64,000 nt of DNA, from contig OX442416.1 in NCBI GenBank assembly GCA_949361645.1, positions 10,545,869 through 10,609,868 of the forward strand. The letters run 5' to 3'. Each line of letters begins with the position of its first letter. Position 1 is the first letter of the stretch. Below the pieces are notes generated by a model. That model searched no databases and was not told where the DNA came from. It worked only from the letters and a program-made list of their open reading frames with translations. Both the position numbers and the translations under genes were made by a program. The stretch is from Spongilla lacustris (taxonomy: Eukaryota > Porifera > Demospongiae > Spongillida > Spongillidae). Shown here one piece after another: positions 43,701 through 55,190 of the stretch.

Positions 43701-43995
43701 GAGGTAGTTGGGGAGGAGGATACTTGTACACGGTGGTTTGTGCCTATCAAAGGGGAGGAGGGGGTTTGTGCCTATCAAAGGGGAGGAGGAGACTTGTTCG
43801 TACGAGGTGGTTTGTGCCTATCAAAGGGGAGGAGGGGGTTTGTGCCTATCAAAGGGGAGGAGGAGACTTGTTCGTACGAGGTGGTTTGTGCCTATCAAAG
43901 GGGAGGAGGGGGTTTGTGCCTATCAAAGGGGAGGAGGAGACTTGTTCGTACGAGGTGGTTTGTGCCTATCAAAGGGGAGGAAAGGGCTAGTTAAT
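43701..43995. repeat. 74-bp minisatellite
   Basis: Three full units and a partial one. Each has two GGTTTGTGCCTATCAAAGGG halves and one GGAGACTTGTTCGTACGAG. GTACGAG landmarks recur at 74-bp intervals (about 43801, 43875, 43949). Confidence 0.92.
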
Positions 43996-44064
43996 ACTGA
44001 TTTTGTACTGTAAAGGAGGTTTTATCTAAATAAATCCATGTGCACATACACAAGTGCCTAAAAA

Positions 44065-45060
44065 TCAGTTGCCGCGTAGCCTTTTGCACAATTGCTGAAT
44101 TGAAGTTAGGCAGGTAGCCCACACTGGTTCAAATTCCACTGGAGACCGCCAGTATTGAGGAAATTGCCTGAACATTAAGGACTTCAATTGTCGCAATTCC
44201 TCAATTGGTAGCCCTGGCAATGGACCACTTCCCAAGGGTGTGCATTTTCGGAGGACATCTTCACCAAAGAAGGCTTCTCTCGCCAGCTTCTGTGCCAATG
44301 TTCCAGCCTTCGTTACTGTCCTAAGCTTTGCATACCGCTGTAGAACTCCTTCTACACACGTTAATTTGTCCTTTGTATGGCTGATGAAGACAGGTCTTTA
44401 CCAGGTGCAGTAGGAACAATAGGAAGTGGCTCAGGAATTGACATAGATGGAGATGGAGGAACTGTGTTTTGGAGTGAAGGAGGCGTAATAGGAGGAACTG
44501 AATTCTGGGTTGCATACAGAGGAAGTGCAGTATGAGTAACTGTGTTCTGGTGTGGAGTGACTGTGTCCTGGTGAGGAGTGACTGTGTCCTGGTGAGGAGT
44601 GACTGTGTCCTGGTTAGGAGTAACTGTGCTCTGGTGAGGAGTAACTGCTCTGGTGAGGAGTAACTGTGGTCTGGTGAGGAGTAACTGTGGTCTGGTGAGG
44701 AGTAACTGTGGTCTGATGAGGAGTAACTGTGGTTTGGTGAGGAGCCAGGTGAGGAGTAACTGTGGTCTGGTGAGGAAGAACTGTGGTCTGGTATGAAGGA
44801 ACTATGATCTGATGAGGAGGAACTGTGGTCTGGTACGAAGGAACTATGGTCTGGTATGAAGGAACTGTGATCTTGTCAGAATTCTGTTCATGTCGCCGCC
44901 TCTTATAAGCTCGGTTCGACTCCAGATTTGCTCTGTACATATCACGAGCAGACGCCCGCCTTTATTCAGCATCAGCATCGTACCGAACTCGGGAGGACTC
45001 TAACTCATAGTCTCGATTTAGGACGTATTCCTCTTGTCTCTTTTTTTCTACTCTTTCGTC
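44065..45060 (-). pseudogene. Decayed gene with QTTVTPH repeats and a BEN-like C-terminus
   Basis: Read on the minus strand: an Arg/Glu-rich start (EKKRQEEYVLNRDYE, YRANLESNRAYKRRRHEQN), a tandem of QTTVTPH units (21-bp DNA repeat, about 44535-44860), then LAREAFFGEDVLRKCTPLG, LPGLPIEELRQLKSLMF and QYWRSPVEFEPVWATCL. The last block recalls a BEN-type DNA-binding domain seen in invertebrate proteins; that is a weak recollection. An in-frame TAA follows DADAE near 44963, and the frame changes around 44360-44380, so the gene is broken unless these are splice sites. Function unknown. Confidence 0.5.
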
Positions 45061-45523
45061 CCCATGGAGGCATCATATTATATTATCTATGGAGGCATTC
45101 AGTAATGGTACCATAAATGTCTAATTATACGTATGGGTATTGTCATGGGAACGCTTGTGTACTCGGACGCTTCATACCAAACATGTATATCTGACATCAA
45201 GGGGCAGTCGGTAGGATTTTTCTAAAAAAATTTGGTGTAACTGGCGCTCTTTGCAACCTTTCCTATCTCGAGTTATACTCACCCATAAAGACGACGACGA
45301 CGACTATGGACAAATTACGGTCTGGGAACGAGAACTACGACCTTTTTTATTCTCTTAAAGTAAACGGTTTAGTGACTTGAACAAAACATGAAAATGATCG
45401 TCTTTCCATTGTGGCTCGATAGCAATAAAGAGCTACACTATCCGTTTCTCGGTTCGTTAGTTATACGCGGATCGCGTTTTTTTTAATGATTTCATGAAAC
45501 GGCACAAATTCTCGTAACTCTCG
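45061..45523. other. No recognisable gene
   Basis: Mixed-composition sequence. It includes an (ACG)n-like GACGACGACGACGA patch at 45291-45304 and nothing else recognisable. Confidence 0.4.
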
Positions 45524-45901
45524 ATTTGTGAAAGACTAGCATGCATGGGAAGAAGTTCTTCTTGTATATACGCAACTAATGCTAGAGATCAACAGCCTGA
45601 ATACCCTGAGTCAAGGTGTTGATTAATTCCATTCGTTGGAGGCCCAACACCGTCGAAGAGAGAAAGAAAGAAGCTCCTGCCCACACAAAAACGTGTCCGT
45701 ATATACACACAAAGTCAGTATGCATGGCCCAGCGGCCAGATAAACGATGAACACAAAAGAAAGACTCTTCGATGGTGTTGGGCCTCCAACGAATGGAATT
45801 AATCAACACCTCAACTCAGGGTATTCAGGCTGTTGATCTCTAGCATTAGTTGCGTATATACAAGAAGAACTTCTTCCCATGCATGCTAGTCCTTCACAAA
45901 T
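45524..45901. mobile_element. Palindromic element, 378 bp
   Basis: The ends are ATTTGTGAAAGACTAGCATG and its inverse, CATGCTAGTCCTTCACAAAT. The arms (about 137 bp) share GTATATACGCAACTAATGCT and TGATTAATTCCATTCGTTGG. The unpaired centre is about 105 bp. No coding capacity. Confidence 0.85.
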
Positions 45902-46078
45902 ATAATTTATAAGGGTCCCCATTTCTACGCAAGGGTCCCCAATTCTACGTATAATTGGGGACCACTATTATATTCTACCTGACACCGGCAAGGACTTGTT
46001 AATTAAATTATAGGCATGAAATCGTACTACGAATTGGGTGTGCACCAATTAATACAATCATACGGAGAGGCACTAAAT

Positions 46079-46434
46079 CAGAGGCGGATCCAGGGGGGGG
46101 GGGGGGGTTCCCTTAGAACACGCCCCTTTTTAATTTTGTACCACGCCCCTTCAGGCTCCCGAAGTGCTCGTACTTGTGAAAACGAGTCAACGCGTGACGT
46201 ACGAAAGAAGTCCCAATTAATGACGATTAGATATTCATAGCTAAACCACAACCCACGCCACACAAAGCGGTGGATCCAATCACTAGCGCGAATCACGAAT
46301 TGCTGTCAACATCAGAGAAGGTAAAGTACCTTGAAGACACAGACCTGCTAAAATTTAGGTGTGATGCTGGGGACACTGTTTTAGCTGATCATGAGCGTTC
46401 ATAGGCGGCCGGAGGGGGCGCCCAGGGGGCCTTA

Positions 46435-46467
<33 letters not shown>

Positions 46468-46855
46468 TCAGGCTATGGCGCCCCTCTCCCCCCACCTCCA
46501 ATCCGTAATCCACAACATGCGGAGCATAATTTAGCTTCTAGCGCTCGCTGCATGCATTATTAGCAACAATCCAGAGTCAAATGGTTACGCGCACATCAGA
46601 AGTACGTAAGCCACGCCCCTTTTGGCGCCCCTCGTGTTTGCCCCTCGTCCCCTCGATAGATGCTGGGGCTGCCTCTGGCGGTTTAAGCAAATGGACTAAA
46701 ATAGCAACTTATACCGTTCAAAGGTGTGAAAAAAAGTATCGAAACCAGGAATTCAATGCTCAAAAATTTTTCCGGGGGCAGAGCCCCCGGAGCCCTTTCC
46801 TAACCCCCCCCCCCCCCCCCCCCCCCCCTTTTCAATATTCCTGGATCCGCCCTTG
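46079..46855. mobile_element. GGCGGATCCAGG-family element, 777 bp
   Basis: Starts CAGAGGCGGATCCAGG and ends CCTGGATCCGCCCTTG, flanked by TAAAT (46074-46078 and 46856-46860). The related segment at 59511 reads GCACTAAACGGTACGG with no insert. Long G and C runs lie just inside each end. No transposase. Confidence 0.85.
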
Positions 46856-46860
46856 TAAAT

Positions 46861-47300
46861 GGTACGTATTTGACATATGATGCCATCTGTGAATTAGGAA
46901 ATGGAGACGCTCACATGTATGCACGCGCGTACAGTTAACATACGCAAAAAAAAAAAAAAACATATCTAATAAACAAAACATATCTAATAAATGATCGATT
47001 CGTACCTTCCAGCTAATAGCCTATAGCAGCAGCACGCAGTAACTTGTGCGCAGATCTGATTTTGTTTCTTAGCTACACATAGCTAAGATCTGTGGAGCCA
47101 AACCATTGTGTTCATGCTATGGGCACTGTAATGGAAGCCTCATGCCATCCATCTGTGAAGGGTCAGGGAGTATTGAAGCCTCCATCCAGTAAAGTGATTA
47201 TTAAAATTGTGCATGCTGTTGAGGTATTTGCTTAGAACACCACTATATTAAATAAGGATGTACTTTTGTGTAACTTAAAGGTGCACACATGTAGGTTTTA
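46861..47300 (+). repeat. Duplicated ankyrin-locus segment, copy S2
   Basis: Matches S1 and S4: TGATGCCATCTGTGAATTAG, GATCGATTCGTACCTTCC, CTAAGATCTGTGG, GAAGCCTCATGCCATCCATC. It stops in the minisatellite at 47.3 kb before the position of the ankyrin exon, so this copy has none. Confidence 0.85.
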
Positions 47301-47304
47301 GATG

Positions 47305-48243
47305 ATGGTGAAGGGTGATGTGTGGAAGGATGAGGGTGATGTGTGGAAGGATGAGGGTGATGTGTGGAAGGATGAGGGTGATGTGGGGAAGGATGAGGGT
47401 GATGTGTGGAGGGTGAGGGTGATGTGTGGAAGGATGAGGGTGATGTGGGGAAGGATGAGAGTGATATTTGAAAGGATGAGAGTCATGTGTGGAAGGATGA
47501 GGGTGATGTGGGGAAGGATGAGGGTAATGTGTAGAGGGGGAGGGTGATGTGGGGAAGGATGAGGGTGATGTGGGGAAGGATGAGGGTGATGTGGGGAAGG
47601 ATGAGGGTGATGTGGGGAAGGATGAGAGCGATGTGTGGAAGGGTGAGGGTGATGTGTAGAAGGGTGAGGGTAATGTGTGGAGGGTGAGGGAGATGTGTGG
47701 AAGGGGGAGGGTGATGTGTGGAGGGTGAGGGAGATGTGTGGAAGGGTGAGGGTGATGTGTGGAAGGATGAGGGTGATGTATGGAAGGGTGAGGGTGATGT
47801 GTAGAAGGGAGGGTGATGTGTGGAGGGAATAGGGGGATGTGTGGAGGTGGAGGGTGATATGTGTGGAGGATGAGGGTGATGTGGGGAGGGGGAGGGTGAT
47901 GTGTGGAAGGATGAGGGTGATGTATGGAAGGGTGAGGGTGATGTGTAGAAGGGAGGGTGATGTGTGGAGGGAATAGGGGGATGTGTGGAGGTGGAGGGTG
48001 ATATGTGTGGAGGGATGAGGGTGATGTGGGGAGGGGGAAGGTGATGTGTTAAAGGGAGGGTGATGTGTGGATGGAGATGGAGGGTGGTGTGTGGAGGGGG
48101 ATGTGTTGAGGGGAAGGGTGATGTGTGGAGGGTGAGGGTGATGTGTAAAAGGGTGGGTGATGTGTGGAGGGTGAGGGTGATGTGTAAAAGGGTGGGTGAT
48201 GTGTGGAGGTGGAGGTTGTTATGTGTGGAAGGATGAAGGTGAT
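47305..48243. repeat. GATGAGGGTGATGTGTGGAAG minisatellite, left part
   Basis: Units of roughly 21 bp, purine-rich on the plus strand, with AGGGTGATGTGTGGAGG and AGGGAGGGTGATGTG variants. It is split from its continuation (50303-50655) by a 2-kb element. Confidence 0.93.
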
Positions 48244-48248
48244 GTGTG

Positions 48249-50302
48249 CAGGGGCGGATCCAGGATTTTAGAAAAGGGGGGTTGTTAATGAATAATAATT
48301 AGGGGGAGGGTCCGGGAGGGGGCACCCCGCCCGCCCAGCTAGGGGGTCTGGGGGAGCGCTGCAAGCTCCCCCAGCGGGGTCTGGGGCGGAGCCCCAGAAG
48401 CCAACGCTTTTTTATTATATCATGCTCAATACACTCCATAAAACTGCATGAAAATTGTATAATTGGGACAGTGTCCAGCAAAATTGGGCTTGTGGGGTTA
48501 TAATTTTATCACTATAAAAATTGCACGTTATACTAAACAACACATCTTCGCGACGGTACTACCTTTTCTTTTCAAATCTCGTACACTTGTTCCCACACCA
48601 TTTCTCTGTGTGAAAATTGATTTTTGTGATCTACACATTTTCGGTGTCGTGGATACAACAATCGTTAACCCCGCGGGTTAGAAATCCACATTTCTCCACG
48701 TACGAGTGTTGAAAACGCATCAAATTCGGGTTGCACATAAAGGAGGCCTGTAGCTATTGATTTGTTTGTTCGTTAATTTCTATATCATCCGTTACGGAGA
48801 TACAGTTGAACAAACTACGGGCACGTTTTCCCGCTAGATTCGCGCCAATGATTTTGGCAAATCGCGTCCCGCTCAGTGAATGGGAAGGCGGTGATTGTAT
48901 CGTTGGCGCGAATCAAGCGGGAAAATGTGCCTGTAGTTTGCTCAACTGTATCTCCGTAACGGATGATTCAGAAACTAACGAACAGAACAAATCAATAGCT
49001 ACAGGACTCCTCTATGCATACTCCAAATTTGACACGTTTTTAACACTCGTACGTGGAGAAATGTGGATTTCTAACCCGCGGGGTTAACGATTGTAGTATC
49101 CACGGCGCGGAAAATGTGTAGATCACAAAAATCGATCATCACACAGAGAAATGGTGTGGGAACAAGTTTATGAAATTTGAAAGGAAAAGGTAGTAACGTC
49201 GCGAAGATGTGTTGTTTAGTACAACGTGCAATTTTTATAGTGATAAAATTATAACCCCACAAGTCCGATTTTGCTGGACACTGTCCCATATTATATGTTT
49301 TTATGAATCAAATAATTCAGCAAATTACGACTATAAGAATTGCTGGATTTATGCACTACAAGCTTATGCTTGAAACAGTTTTCTGGGACAGATTTCATCC
49401 ACACTCACAGGTACTTTTTCTTTATAGTGCCCGCATGCATGGAAATCAAAGCCAAAAGATGTTGCATATCTTTTGATCCTTCTCATTGATTAATTAGCTA
49501 CTTCGGCGATATCTAGCAAGCCCTCTCCATGACTATTTACACGTATTGTATGTTTGTTTAATCATATACTGATAAAGATTGATTGCCTACTTTTAAAAGT
49601 AAGAACATAGTACTTGAGTATGAGTTTTTATAAATGTCCTGTTTTTTTCTTTAGAGTGCAGTGTGATATTGTAGTATATTGCCGTATTGGAGAAGACATC
49701 GCCTCGTGCATGGTTGCATTATGATTCATATTACATAGAGACGAGCGAGCGAAAGAAAATGACTCCGCTATCACAGAACAAGCAATCGCTATAGCGATCG
49801 TTTTAAATCACGTAGAGTACATGTAGACTGTAAAACCTGACCGTAAATGCCAAGAAAGCTTGCGTTCTAGACAAGACAAAATCGTGGGTAACACGTAACA
49901 CGAGGCTCGGGCACGCTGAACTTCAGAAGTCATCTATTAGAATCGCCGTTACTTTTTGGTTAGCATCAGTACAGAAGCTATGTTGCTTGCCATTTTATAT
50001 AAAGAATACAGTTGTAAAGACAATACCGCAGGCGTCCCTTGCTTACCCAAGTAAGCACCATGCGCTTACGTAAGAATGATCTATGGTTAATAACTATACA
50101 TGTGATTGTTTATAACAATTAATGTGCAATGCCGGTCGATCGATTCGGTTAGCTTTTTTGCCTTGCTAGTGTGGAAGCGCCTTTAGGAATCTTTCTCTTT
50201 TGTTCGGAATTTCCTATTAGTGAATGTTAATATTATTCATTATGGGTCTGAAAGGGGTGGTTGCAACCCCCCCAACCCCCCACCCCCCTGGATCCGCCAC
50301 TG
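48249..50302. mobile_element. GGCGGATCCAGG-family element, 2054 bp, inside the minisatellite
   Basis: Starts CAGGGGCGGATCCAGG and ends CCTGGATCCGCCACTG, with GTGTG on both sides (48244-48248 and 50303-50307). The internal motif GCACCCCGCCCGCCCAGCTA is shared in inverse with the element at 51706-52264. It holds a palindrome of 825 bp and about 900 bp of unique sequence (49289-50220) with no recognisable gene. Confidence 0.85.
48464..49288. mobile_element. 825-bp palindromic element
   Basis: Ends TGGGACAGTGTCCAGCA and its inverse. Nearly the whole length is two arms of about 380 bp: AACCCCGCGGGTTAGAAATC on the left, GATTTCTAACCCGCGGGGTT on the right. The centre (ATTTTGGCAAATCGCGTCCC) is shared with the palindrome at 12010-12378. 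No clear target duplication. Confidence 0.88.
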
Positions 50303-50655
50303 GTGTGGAAGGGTGAGGGTGATGTGTAGAAGGGAGGGTTATGTGTGGAGGGAGGGTGAACGTGATGTGTGGAGGGGAAGGTAATGTGTGATGAGGGTGA
50401 TGTGTGGAGGGTGAGGGTGATGTGTAGAAGGGAGGGTGATGTGTGGAGGTGGAGGGTGATATGTGGAAGGGTGAGGGTGATGTGTGCAAGGATGAGGGTG
50501 ATGTGTGAAAGGATGAGGGTGATGTGGGGAAGGGTGAGGGTGATGTGTAGAAGGGAGGGTGATGTGTGGAAGGATGAGGGTGATGTGTGGAGGTGGAGGG
50601 TGATATGTGGAAGGGTGAGGGTGATGTGTGCAAGGATGAGGGTGATGTGTGTGCT
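50303..50655. repeat. GATGAGGGTGATGTG minisatellite, right part
   Basis: Continuation of 47305-48243 after the element insertion. It includes a roughly 125-bp higher-order repeat (GAAGGGAGGGTGATGTGTGG to GCAAGGATGAGGGTGATGTG, twice). Confidence 0.9.
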
Positions 50656-51110
50656 AGTGAATATGTGTTTCTGCGTGTTTAGGTAGTATGAGCCAGCAGC
50701 CTTAATATGAGCAAGTAGCCTTAGCTTGAACCAGTATCCCGCTTTGTATGAGCAAATATTCTTAGTATGAACCATGAGCAGTGTCCTTAGTGTCAGCCAG
50801 TATCCTTAGTATGAGCCAGTATCCTTAGTATGAGCCAGTATCCTTAAGTTTGTGTGTGTGTATGTGTGTTTTTTTGTGTTTGTGGTGAATAAGTATGTGT
50901 TGCATGTGTGTGTGTGGGTGCGTGTGTACCAGTATGAGCCAGTACCTTACTATAAGCCAGTGTCCTTGGTATGAACACGTGACTAGTATCCCGCTTTAGT
51001 ATGAGCCATAAGCCGGTATCCTTTGTATCATGCAGTATGAGTTAGTAACCTTAGTATGAGCCAGTATGAGCCTGGTATATGAGCCAGTATGAGCCTTGGA
51101 TGAGCCATTT
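50656..51110. repeat. Degenerate AGTATGAGCCAGTATCCTT tandem
   Basis: A 19-20-bp unit repeated with drift, clearest at 50795-50850, interrupted by a (GT)n stretch at 50853-50925. Confidence 0.8.
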
Positions 51111-51705
51111 TTAATGATTTTCTTCTTCCATCAATGACAACAACAATGCCTAATGTAATATGAAGCCTCTGTGCCACTTAGCACAAATCCTGCATAGCCT
51201 TGCTAGAAGGTCTGCATGCTCCTCCATTATGTGACTATACGGTACAAGCAAACTCTCAGCTCAAACTACGCGTAAGTCAACATTTTTTTGCCATATTATA
51301 GAATGCGGGAAAAAAAACTCTCATTATACCTGGTTACTCTTTACGTGTTGAAAAATGACACAGGAACTCAAATGTGTAGGCAGAATCGCTGGGAAAACTG
51401 CAGGAAGCTGAAAAAGTGTCCTTTTATGCACACCACCCTAACCGCTCGTTGTAAACGTAACACAACTAATACGTGCGCAGTAGACAGGAACCAAAAACTG
51501 AAGTTGCGTGTTTGGGACACGAAATCCATCTAGGTCTGCCCCACAACAAGCTACTTGCCAAACCTTATACACTGCCACCCGAAACCAGACACATCGAGCT
51601 TTTCGAAGCATACTAGGTTGCTAGGCTGGTTGCTAAGAGGATGTAAACTAATACCATAATATTCTATTTATAAACTAAGTTTTCAGCCGCAAACAGCCGT
51701 GCACT
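51111..51705. other. No recognisable gene
   Basis: An open frame at 51288-51533 is Lys/Arg-rich and shows no motif. Nothing else seen. Confidence 0.4.
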
Positions 51706-52264
51706 CACTGGCGGACGGAGGGGGGGGGGGGGGAGGGGGGGGGGGGGGGTTGGGGGGGTTGCAACCCCCCCTTTCCTCCTATTACATAATACGCAAAATG
51801 CGGCATAAGTAAATGAAAAAGTAACGAGCATGCTCAGCTAGTTCAGTAGCGGATCCAGGGGGGGGCTAGGGGGGCTATAGCCCCCCCCCTCCCCCCCCCA
51901 AATTAAAAATTCATAGCATACTTGCATGGGTGTTTTAGGTGATAATACTAGTAATTCAGTGTAGAAATAACACAGCGCTACCCCACACCCTCTAGCTGGG
52001 CGGGAGGGGTGCCCCCTCCCCGGGATGGCTCCGCCTACAGTCAGCCCCTCCCCTTTTCAGCCCCCCCCAACCGTCCATGCTGGATCCGCTACTGTAGTTG
52101 AAAACTCGTAATTTTTTCATGCATTTTAGCACACCGAATTAACGTTTTCAAAAGCTTCCGCGCTTCGCGACAGAGGGGGCACATCCCCCTCCCGCACCCT
52201 CCCCCTTTTGGTGATCTCCCTCCACTACATACCCCCCTTTCTTTAAATCCTGCGTCCGCCAGTG
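51706..52264. mobile_element. Inverted-repeat element with CACTGGCGGACG termini
   Basis: Starts CACTGGCGGACGGAGG and ends CCTGCGTCCGCCAGTG. The empty counterpart at 13303 reads CTGCACGGACGGCTTG. G-rich run just inside the left end. Contains a second element (51844-52094). Target duplication unclear. Confidence 0.75.
51844..52094. mobile_element. GGCGGATCCAGG-family element, 251 bp, nested
   Basis: Starts CAGTAGCGGATCCAGG and ends TGGATCCGCTACTG, flanked by TAGTT (51839-51843 and 52095-52099). Confidence 0.85.
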
Positions 52265-52525
52265 CGGACGGCTTGTTTTGTATAGTATACAACGATTTCA
52301 TGGACACAGAAACGTTGCGCTAACATTCCTTTCCAAGAATATGTGAAGAACATTACAAAAGGACGCTCCTTTCAAAAGTTATTCGCTCGTATATCACTCC
52401 ATTTCAAACAAACGTCGTAATGAAATTAGTTACCGCGGATAATTGTTATTTTTAAATTGTAGGCATGATATCGTACTACGAATGTGGTGTGCACCAATTA
52501 ACACAATCATACGGAGCAGTGGCGT
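52265..52525 (+). repeat. Duplicated ankyrin-locus segment, copy S3 (short)
   Basis: CGGACGGCTTGTTTTGTATA, CAAACGTCGTAATGAAATTA and GTGCACCAATTAACACAATC match S1 at 13.3-13.52 kb. Ends at CATACGGAG followed by CAGTGGCGTATTTAGG, a probable terminus of yet another element whose other end I did not find. Confidence 0.8.
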
Positions 52526-54069
52526 ATTTAGGGGGGGGCTCAGGGGGCTAAGGCACCCCCCTCCGATACAAAAATGAATATAATTAAAATGAAATTAACT
52601 CTCAAATAGTGAGTACGCATGTCCAGAAATTGTGGACATCGATGCATAACTCGGCGTACGATTGTGATAGAAAAAATCTAATTGCACCATTAAACTCACT
52701 AGGTACTTTAGAGATTTATCACGTTATTAAAACTGCTAATTAATTTATTAAAATATATTATTGTTATTGTCTTTTAATAAATGGATTGTATGTCTGCATG
52801 GCAGGGAAGTTAGGAATAGGCATCGCTGTTACATAAAATCCTTCCAAACTACAGCTATCGTCGATTTTAGTGATCTAAGCATACGCATGCGCAACTCAAA
52901 ACATTTAGTTGTACTCGTGCCCCTGCCATTGGATGCATTCTAGTGGTCACGTGATCTGTTATTTAACCATTTTGATCCATTGTATAGTAGTTGGGCGTAG
53001 CCTTTTGGCGGAGGGTCGGGTATCAAGCCTAGGCCTATACCAAGATTTATACCCATCTGATAGTATTGTGGATATACAATGTAATAGCTCTACACTCGCT
53101 ATCAATCTAATTCTCGGTATACGGTAGTCTCGCTAGCCAGACGTACAACATCGAACTTCAACTGGATAGGCTTGAAACCCCCATAACGCGAAGGTCGAAC
53201 TAATAGAACCGCTGCTGTGGAGTAGCTAATACATAATATGATATATAGGTGTGACTACGAGACTCGCTCGTTAAGATGCATGGGCGATTCCGTCCCTATA
53301 TATATAATTATAGTGCATCGCTCTGACGTTGACCACGATGACTGGCTTGTTTTTGATAACATACTAGAAGTTCTCGTGGAGGTGTGTTAAGTATATTGCC
53401 TTCCACTAGCTAAAGAATTAACATATGCATGGCGGCGGATATTCACAGCTGGACTCTCTACTGTGTCCTGGCCCTATTATACTGTATATCGTCGATTAAC
53501 AGATTAGGGCCCAGATTACGTTACGTTATTGAATACGTTATGGCCCAGATTAAATTTTAAATATTCTTAGTTTTAATATAGTCTGAGCGACACGTCATAT
53601 AACTTTCAAACGATGAAAGTTTTGTATTGTGAACTTTATGAAAAACGATGCTACGAGAGTTTGGCCTTCTGACGGTGCAAACCGATCGGTTTGATTACTC
53701 GTGAAACAGATACAACTACGGAACGAAGCCATCAAGTAGCGCTCGCGACTGTCATGGCGGCTTGAACAAACAGGTTAGTGCGTAACTTTGTTGTGTGCAC
53801 TATATTGACTTTGGTATTCACTTCAAACTACTTACATGTATCTTTCGTGCATGAAAGTGGGTCTATGAGACGCGCACCTATCGCATAGGCCTTGGCTAAT
53901 CCTATCGTTCTGTACGTAGCAATTAGCGGGTTTGTATTGATTGCTAAGAAGTAGCAGGGGAGTTTATTTACTCTTGCTGCAACACTTTGCACTAGCTATT
54001 TTTGACCGTTCTATGTCCACGATGGTGGCAGCTGGTATGTACGTACATGTATGCTCTAATAATAGCGCA
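52526..54069. other. No recognisable gene
   Basis: Low-repeat sequence with scattered stops. The CpG-containing stretch 53640-53785, ending ATGGCGGCTTGAACAAACAG then GTTAGTG, has a donor-like junction and might be a promoter-proximal exon, but no frame supports it. Confidence 0.35.
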
Positions 54070-55190
54070 AGTGTGGAGTAGGGTGAAGTGTGATGGTAAT
54101 AGTGTGTGCATGTGTGTAGTGTGATGGTGCAAGTGTGTGCATGTGTGTAGTGTTATGGCACAAGTGTGTGCATGTGTGTAGTGTGATGGTACAAGTGTGT
54201 GCATGTGTGTAGTGTGATGATGCAAGTGGGTGCATGTGTGTAGTGTCATGGCACAAGTGTGTGCATGTGTGTAGTGTGATGGTACAAGTGTGTGCATGTG
54301 TGTGGTGTGATGGTACAAGTGTGTGCATGTGTGTAGTGTGATGGTGCATGTGTGTGCATGTGTGTAGTGTCATGGCACAAGTGTGTGCATGTGTGTAGTG
54401 TCATGGTACAAGTGTGTGCATGTGTGTAGTGTGATGATACAAGTGTGTGCATGTGTGTAGTGTCATGGTAAGTGTGCATGTGTGTGGTGTGATGGTTGCA
54501 TGTATGTAGTGTGATGGTTCAAGTGTCTACATGTGTGTAGTGTGATGGTACAAGTGTGTGCATGTGGGTAGTGTGATGGTACAAGTGTGTGCATGTGTGT
54601 AGTGTCATGGTAAGTGTGCATGTGTGTGGTGTGATGGTTGCATGTATGTAGTGTGATGGTTCAAGTGTCTACATGTGTGTAGTGTCATGGTACAAGTGTG
54701 TGCATGTGGGTAGTGTGATGGTACAAGTGTGTGCATGTGTGTAGTGTCATGGTACAAGTGTGCATGAGTGTAGTGTCAATGGTACAAGTGTGTGCATGTG
54801 TGTAGTGTCATGGCACAAGTGTGTGCATGTGTGTAGTGTCATGGCACAAGTGTGTGCATGTGTGTAGTCATGGCACAAGTGTGTGCATGTGTGTAGTGTG
54901 ATGGTGCAAGTGTGTGCATGTGTGTAATGTCATGGTACAAGTGTGAGCATGTGTGTAGTGTCATGGTACAAGTGTGTGCATGTGTGTAGTGTCATGGTAC
55001 AAGTGTGCATGTGTGTAGTGTGATGGTACAAGTGTGTGCATGTGTGTAGTGTGATGGTACAAGTGTGTGCATGTGGGTAGTGTCATGGCACAAGTGTGTG
55101 CATGTGTGTAGTTTGGGTACTAGTGTGCACATGTTGTAGGGATGGTATCAGTGTGTATATGTGATGGTACTAGTGTGCTCATGTGTGTAG
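54070..55190. repeat. 31-bp minisatellite, about 36 units
   Basis: Unit GTGTGATGGTACAAGTGTGT plus GCATGTGTGTA, with GTCATGGCACAAG and shortened GTCATGGTAAGTGTGCATG variants. A block of about 120 bp (GGTAAGTGTGCATGTGTGTG to CAAGTGTCTACATGTGTGTA) occurs twice (about 54470 and 54610). Confidence 0.95.

Noticed and set aside
43661..44013. Three overlapping Gly/Arg-rich frames
   Set aside because: Produced by the 74-bp minisatellite after the Tc1 gene.
52517..52540. CAGTGGCGTATTTAGG as a complete element
   Set aside because: Only one terminus was found; no inverse copy or target duplication in the window.
53992..54479. His-rich minus-strand frames
   Set aside because: Translation of the 31-bp minisatellite; frames end wherever a unit is altered.
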